Part shown: positions 58,086 to 64,000 of the stretch, in pieces
Layout of the letters: every line of letters begins with the position of its first letter
Position numbering within the stretch: the first letter of the stretch is position 1
Assembly (NCBI GenBank): GCA_928212115.1
Contig: CAKMRJ010004445.1
Location: 3,698,647 to 3,762,646 of the forward strand
Reading direction: 5' to 3'
DNA from: Lactuca virosa
Lineage: Eukaryota > Streptophyta > Magnoliopsida > Asterales > Asteraceae
DNA: 64,000 nucleotides
Notes under the pieces: generated by a model
The model's database searches: none
What the model saw: only the letters and a program-made list of their open reading frames with translations
What the model was told of the DNA's origin: nothing
Position numbers and translations under genes: made by a program

Positions 58086-58820
58086 AGTGGTATCAGAGCT
58101 TATGGTGTTTTCTATTATATTGATGCAAATGTATGATTTTCAAAGTTGGAAAAATGACTTTTTTGGCCACTGTCTAAGGAACCCGATGAGTCCAAAGCCT
58201 GGCTCGACGAGTTGGTTCATCAGATGGCAGAATTTTCGAGTTTTTGGCCTGTTTTGGATAAGAATCATTACCACAAACTGTTTTGGTTCATAAAATTTGA
58301 TTTTACTAGTATGGTAATGTTTATCCCCATCTAAAAACTTGAAGGTTATCAAATTTTAAGATAATTACTTGATTTTGTGAAAAACTAATTATTTGTAAAA
58401 TTTGAAGTTATCTTGTAGTATGAATCAAATTAGGTCAAATTGGTAAATGATGAATTATGTGATAATTGGATTAGTTAAATTTGATCTATGTGTTTCTTGA
58501 AAGGTTCCATAACTTGTCCTCAAGTTATTGAGTATGAAAAGTCCTAATTTATGAAACAATTAACTTTTGTCAGTTATAGAATTCAAGAGGTCTTGAAAGG
58601 TTTCATAAGTTGTCCTAAAGTTTGGAATTTGAAAGGTCTCATTCAAGGAACTTAAAAATCAATAAGTTATGGAAATCAAAAGTCTTGACAAGTTACAAAA
58701 CTTTCCCTCAAATTTTGGAACTTGAAGAGTCTCATTTATGAAACTTTAATTCCAAAACCCTAGAATTTTAAAAGTTTAAAATTCAACCCTTATACTATTA
58801 TAATAATAAGAGTTTAATAC

Positions 58821-58883
<63 letters not shown>
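58086..58883 (+). other. Element G primer site and leader remnant
   Basis: TGGTATCAGAGC at 58088-58099 is an initiator-Met primer site just after the LTR. What follows is AT-rich leader without a supported gene, ending in an (AT)n tract (about 58822-58883) into which H is inserted. The gag-pol of G is not in the window. Confidence 0.7.
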
Positions 58884-58888
<5 letters not shown>

Positions 58889-59233
58889 AATTCTAAATGT
58901 TGTGTCTTGGGCTCGGTTTTAGTTAGCCCAGTTTTGTAACCGGTTTGGGCATGTCCAACCGTGTTTTGTTTTATTCTAGGTTTTAGTATTTAAGGTGCAT
59001 GCATGCATCATTGTAAGTATCGATTGAACAATTCTCTTTATCGTATTGTAAACCCTAGCTCGTCTCTACAGTGGAAGTTCTTAATCGAGCTCTGCTGAGG
59101 CGTGACTACATTTGAATCATTCAATATTACTTTGATTCCATCTTGTGTTCATTGTTTTGTTTAATATAATTGTTTGTTCTTCTTTGATTAACCTGTAAAA
59201 GATCTAATCGATCTTAGAGATTTTATCTCATCA
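58884..59233 (+). repeat. Element H 5' LTR (about 350 bp)
   Basis: Starts TGTTGAATTC after the AT tract and ends TCTCATCA two bases before the primer site. Boundaries rest on primer position and TG...CA ends; the second LTR is not in the window. Confidence 0.75.
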
Positions 59234-59235
59234 AT

Positions 59236-59247
59236 TGGTATCAGAGC
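59236..59247 (+). promoter_or_regulatory. Element H primer binding site (initiator tRNA-Met)
   Basis: TGGTATCAGAGC, followed by AGGAGG. Confidence 0.92.
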
Positions 59248-59425
59248 AGGAGGCTGTGTAATTCATACACATCTCTTCTATTGAAGAAGTTATTAGGGTT
59301 TTCCGCATTGATTGATATTAATTGAGGCGACATTCCCATTGGTGTATCTCATTAATTATCGATCTTGCCCTAACGATAAATTACAAGTCTGATCTTAAGC
59401 AGGTTATCGATCAAACATTATCACA

Positions 59426-62400
59426 ATGTCTATGGATGATTCACAATCAAATCCGATCAATATTTCCAATAGTATTGGATCGACAACAAGGATTCCAATA
59501 TTGTATACTCAGGACTATGAAGTTTGGACGCACCACTTCGAAGATTATGTAATCGGTTCAGAAGATAATGGGTATTTGATTTGGGAAGCAATCACAGTTG
59601 GTCCGTTTGCTCACTCAAGCACTTCAAAAATAATCAAAACGCAAAAGGAGTATAACGAACTACTCGCTGATGTGATGGAAGTTGCTCAAGACGAAAAAGA
59701 TAAATTTCAATGCAACATCAAAGCATTAAGGATGATTAGGTTCGCTTTGCAATCGGATACCTTTCGATTAGTAAGCTCTTGCACTACAGCGAAGGAGATA
59801 TGGGTTAGGCTGAAGGAATTATATTCTACTGATGAAGATCTGGAGCATTCGATTCAAACTCTATTACTTTCTGAATTTGGTGACTTCAAACAGAAGCCCG
59901 AAGAGAAACTTATTCAGGCTTTTGATCGATTTAATCATCTTCTTAGTAAGATGATAAAATATGGGATCGAAAGAAAGGTTATTGAGCAGAAGGTTACCTT
60001 CATGAATGGTCTTAGACCCGAATGGATGGCAGTTGTGTCTACTGTCAAGGCACACGAACAATTCAAATCCTATTCTCTGGCGAAGCTGATGGGAATTCTG
60101 AAGTCTCATGAGAGTGCTGTGTCAAAGGAAACGAATGTGGTTTCCAGCTTGGGTTCGTTAGCTCTAATCTCCAAGGGAAAAAGTGCAGTTGAAGAAGAAG
60201 AAGAGTTAGATCTTGCTGACTATGATCTAACTGGTGAAGAATACGCTTTGATGGTGTCCAATCCAAGAAAGTTTATCAAAAGAAAGTTCCCCGCCAATAA
60301 GAACCGAAACTGGCAGGGAAGTTATAGTTCCGAAAAGGTGAAAGAGGAACCGAAGATGGTTTCTAAGACTGAAGAATCGAAGAAGGAAACAAAGATTGGA
60401 GGTGACTCAGGTTTTGATTGCCATTATTGTGGAGGCAAGAATCATTTTGCCAAAGATTGCATGTTGAAGAAGACGTCCGAAAGGATTGATGAAGACGATG
60501 AAGAAGCGAACCTCCTAAGACGATTGGAGGAGATCAAGAAAAAGAAATCAGCTACTAACAATAATACCATGAATTCTTTAATTGTGCAGGGTACTGGTGA
60601 TAATGATGAGTTTGGTGGAGTTCAGGTGTGGTCCACAGATTCAGAGGACGAAGAACTAAGAAAGCCCACTCATGGCAAGGCTCTGCTGGTGAAAGAAGAA
60701 AAGGTTGAGGGAAGATGTTTGATGGTGCCGACTGGTGTGTCACAGATGTGAGGTTACACAACCGATGGTGGATTGGATGACGAGAAGGAGCGAGAGGACA
60801 GATGTTTTGCTGCGAAACCTGTTAGTGCGCAGATCAACGAATGTGATGAGTTGATCAAGAAGGTACAAACTATTCTTATTTCTCTAAAAATACCCATCAC
60901 AAACTATGAAAAGGAACTAAATGGATTAAAATCTAAATTTTCTAGTTTAAGTGGTAGTCTTACCCAAACTCGTGTCACAAACTCTAACCTGACTGATCAA
61001 ATTAGCAGGGTATCGTCAAAGAGTGAGGAGAGGCGAATCTGGATTGAGCAAAAGGATAAGGAATTAATTAGGTCTAGGGATGAATCAATCTATTTGCAAC
61101 GAGACAATCTTAAGCTTTTAAAACAACGAAATGTTTTTTGTTTGATTGCTAAAAGATTATATTTTAATATTACTCAGTTACATCTCGATTGTGAAATAGG
61201 AAAGAAGATACATAGCATGATTTTACCCTTCCTTGAGCTAAAGGAGGATGAAGTCGATGTCGAAGCTTACAACTGTGAAAATGTTGTATCTTCTGATGAA
61301 ATATCTCCCGCCTACAAAATTGGTCTTGACAAAACAGAGTCCTACATAAAGTCAAAAGACCATAAGGACATGCTCAAAAATCTGTTGGATCAAAACGACA
61401 AACTAAAACTGAGAACCGAGACTGTACAGAAATTTGACTCGTTGAATGCCAAGTTGAGTTCAGAAAATAAAATTGATGTTGAAAATGCATCTGAACTTAA
61501 TGAGGATGATGACATGAGTGAAATCTCTGTAGAGGATGAGGTTGACTGCTCAGAATTTGTCAAGAGCGAACCTGAAAACAACAAAAATCTCATCTCTGAA
61601 AATTCAGTTGAGTTTGCTCGTACGTCCAAAGATAAGACCAAAGTACTTAAAGAAAAAGCAGTTGTATACCAAAAAGTCCAAACTACTCCTAATTAGGTCT
61701 ATAAGGTTACTGGAGTAACTGAACATCAAATAGCCGAACTCACAGCGTTAGTAAACGAAGATAATGATGATGGCTGTGATGAATTCTTCTGGTCTACTCC
61801 AATTGACAACGCTGATGAAACTGTTGGCCTATCGGAGAAAACATCCTGGAAAGTTAAGGGGAGGTATGTGGCAGAACCACTCAACAAGCCTGACAATTTT
61901 GATGTGCCAAGCACTAGTGGTACAAAAGAGGTTCGAGTCGAACCAGTCAAAGAGGCAAGCGAAACCTCATCTCCAAAGAGCAAAATACATGCTCAAAGAC
62001 TGAAGCAGAAAGCTAATATCCACAAGACCCCGAAACAGGTGTCGGAACGAAAGCACAAACGTAACTTGAGATATAAGAAAAATCTCATAGAAAGGAAATA
62101 ATTTTGGCGATCTCAGAATCCTCATTACGTTAGGAATGAAAAGACAAACAAGTCACAAGGAGAAACAAGAGCCAATTCTACTTCACGAAATCAGTCTCCC
62201 TCACATGGCGAGAACAACCGAAACAAGGATTTCGGCTGCTACCATGAAAACAACCAAAAGCATAGGTTCGGTTTACAAAGTCACAACAACCGAAAGGAAA
62301 GTTTCGGGCATCAGGTGATAAACAACCGAAAGGGTACTTTCGGTCCCCAAAGTAAAACAAACCTAAAGGGTAATTTCGGTCCCAAGTTCACTAGTGAGAA

Positions 62401-62773
62401 GAACCAAAGGGAAAGTAGTTTCCGTTCTCAACCAAAGAAGAACAATGACCAAAGGTCTAACTTTGCTTCTAAATATCATTCTTCTTATTCTCGTTCTCAC
62501 TCAACAAAAGATTCAAAAGGGAAAGGAAAGCTCTTTCCAGAAGACGAAAGACGCCCAAAAGAGACCCGAAAGCATGCAGACGTCAAAACCACAAATCCTA
62601 CGTCTAAATCAAATGAGTCCAAATCAAATAAAGTCAAAGTTTTTACTATCAAGAGAAAAGATCAAAATACATTAATAAAAAGAACTTATCTGATTGATGT
62701 TTCTCTTACAACTCCCTATTCTGTAAAAGGCTCACAAGGACCCAAGAAGCTTTGGGTTCCTAAATCTGCTTAA
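59426..62773 (+). pseudogene. gag: Element H gag, about 1,115 codons with three stops
   Basis: ATG at 59426. The copia gag domain (DYEVWTHHFEDYV, then IWVRLKELY and FMNGLRPEW) covers residues ~30-230. A CCHC knuckle, CHYCGGKNHFAKDC, is at about residue 331. Then an unusually long extension: acidic coiled-coil-like part (about 60830-61560) and a basic C-terminus with 12-residue repeats. In-frame stops: 60749-60751, 61694-61696 and 62099-62101; the frame otherwise continues to TAA 62771-62773. Typical copia gag proteins are a few hundred residues. Confidence 0.85.
62213..62392 (+). repeat. 36-bp tandem repeat in the H gag tail
   Basis: Five units of 36 bp starting at 62213, 62249, 62285, 62321 and 62357. 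They encode units such as NNRKGTFGPQSK: basic, with Asn-Asn and Phe-Gly. It may be an RNA-binding tail like RGG/FG repeats, by analogy only. Confidence 0.85.
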
Positions 62774-64000
62774 TATTTTGCAGGTTATTCGTGACGAGCA
62801 GTTCGACGAAGAATGGTACATTAACAGTGGCTGCTCGCGTTACATGACAGGAAGAAGGGAAGAACTAAGGGAGTTTCGGTCCCTCAAAGATGGTGGAACG
62901 GTGAAATATGGCAACAATTCGTTTGGAACAATCAAAGGCTATGGTATGATTACAAATGGTGACTTCTCGATAAGAAAGGTAGCATGCGTTGAAGGATTGC
63001 AGCACAACCTCATCAGTGTCTCACAACTGGTGGTTGGTACCGGTTTAAAGGTTTCCTTTGATGAAGAAGGCTCAGAAATTATTGAAAAGAAGTCCAATAA
63101 TGTTCTGCTAAAATCGAAGCGAAAGGGAGAGATGTACCCTCTAAATCTCAATCCAATTCGAGGGAAACCAGTTGTTTGCCTGCTAACGAAGGCACACTCA
63201 GACGAAAGCTGGTTATGGCATCGAAGGCTCTCACATCTCAATTTCAAAGACATCAACAAGCTGGTGCTTGGAGATCACGTTCGAGGTCTTCCTGTTCTAA
63301 AATTTAACAAACAACATTTGTGTGCAGCTTGTGAAATGGGAAAGCAAAGTCGACAAAGTCATCCCACTATAATCAACACAAAAGTGATAGAACCACTAGA
63401 ACTACTACACATCGATCTATGTGGTCCTTCTTCAATCGAAAGTATTGGTGGAAACAAGTATATACTTGTTGTTGTAGACGATTTCTCTCGCTTCACATGG
63501 GTATTTTTCTTGAAGCAAAAATCATAGGCCACTCCCAAGCTCAAACACTTTATAAAACAAGTAGAGGTTTAACTACGAAAAGTGGTTCGTAACGTGAGAA
63601 GCGACAATGGCTTGGAATTCAAAAACAAGGATTTTGAAGACTTTCTAGCAGAGAAGGGAACGACTCACAACTTTTCTGCTCCATATACTCCACAACAGAA
63701 TGGAATAGTTGAAAGGCGAAATCGTTCTCTGTGTGAAGCAGCCTGAACTATGCTGAACTTCGCTTCCTTACCTTTGTATTTCTGGGCTGATGCTATTGCT
63801 GCTGCTTGCTACACCCAGAACAGATCGTATCTGAACAAGCGCTTCTCAATCACTCCTTATGAGATCTTGAACAACCGAAAGCCAAATGTGAAGTTCTTTC
63901 ATGTGTTCGGTTCAAGATGCTTTATCTTCAACTCAAAGGAGAACCGAAACAAGTTTGATGCAAAGGCTGACGAAGGGATCTTTTTGGGCTACTCCTTGAA
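62774..64000 (+). pseudogene. pol: Element H pol, protease and integrase part (partial)
   Basis: Frame +1 relative to gag. Protease motif WYINSGCSRYMTG has Asn at 62823-62825 where the catalytic Asp is expected. The gag-pre-integrase block (SWLWHRRLSHLNF, CAACEMGKQ) precedes an integrase core with HIDLCG (first Asp 63414-63416), SDNG (second Asp 63603-63605) and GIVERRN (Glu 63711-63713), all intact. Stops: 63525-63527, 63570-63572 and 63744-63746. It is cut at the window end after the block ending FLGYSL. Confidence 0.92.

Larger units (their letters stand above)
58884..64000 (+). mobile_element. Element H: Ty1/copia element, cut by window end
   Basis: LTR 58884-59233, primer site 59236-59247, very long gag, then protease and integrase in copia order (integrase before RT). 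It is inserted in an (AT)n tract, so the target duplication is ambiguous. Gag and pol contain stops. RT, RNase H and the 3' LTR lie beyond the window. Confidence 0.93.

Noticed and set aside
58165..58215. Hammerhead-ribozyme-like GATGAGTCC
   Set aside because: No GAAA partner and no matching stems; it is better read as a decayed ACTCGNCGAGT-type motif.
11047..59247. tRNA-like sequences at TGGTATCAGAGC sites
   Set aside because: Only the complement of the tRNA 3' end is present; these are primer binding sites next to LTRs, not tRNA genes.

Overview
This is a stretch of plant nuclear DNA made almost entirely of nested LTR retrotransposons. I find no host protein gene, rRNA or tRNA gene. The Ty3/gypsy chromovirus pol proteins, the initiator-Met primer sites and the LTR motif ACTCG-S-CGAGT suggest an Asteraceae genome, probably lettuce (Lactuca). 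That identification is recollection, not proof.

Layout. 1-6709: element A, a plus-strand Ty3/gypsy chromovirus whose 5' LTR lies just outside the window. 6710-8391: AT-rich remnants, an LTR fragment (7029-7954), an (AT)n tract and a MITE-like foldback (8101-8391). 8392-21228: an LTR fragment W (minus strand), split by element C (8734-18161, plus-strand gypsy, TSD TCGGG/TTGGG) and by a solo LTR (18539-20228, TSD GGCTA). From 21229: the 5' LTR of a Ty1/copia element G, split by E and F. E (21381-30501, TSD AGTAT) is a large minus-strand non-coding LTR element. F (30638-57604, TSD TAGTT) is a minus-strand gypsy with gag only. F carries complete element B in its interior (34444-42993, TSD GTACC) and element D in its right LTR (46961-56391). 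D carries a solo LTR (51164-51917, TSD CCAAC) that resembles the LTR of G. The G LTR resumes at 57605 and ends near 58085 at a primer site. 58884-64000: element H, a plus-strand Ty1/copia element cut by the window end.

Relative age follows from the nesting: W, then G, then E and F, then B and D, then the innermost solo LTR. Every gag and pol is broken by in-frame stops, frameshifts or lost catalytic residues, so none looks autonomous now.

The most interesting signals are non-coding. (1) Four LTR families each have their own CpG-bearing palindrome in clusters, usually one upstream of the TATA box and one several hundred bp downstream. (2) The gypsy LTRs share a CTCAC box followed by a small hairpin whose stem sequence changes between families while pairing is kept; arrays of other hairpins sit just upstream. 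(3) A ~150-bp foldback with a conserved core recurs eight times in F and D, with compensatory stem changes. (4) Three related elements have a 64-66 nt intron-like segment exactly at the gag-protease junction.
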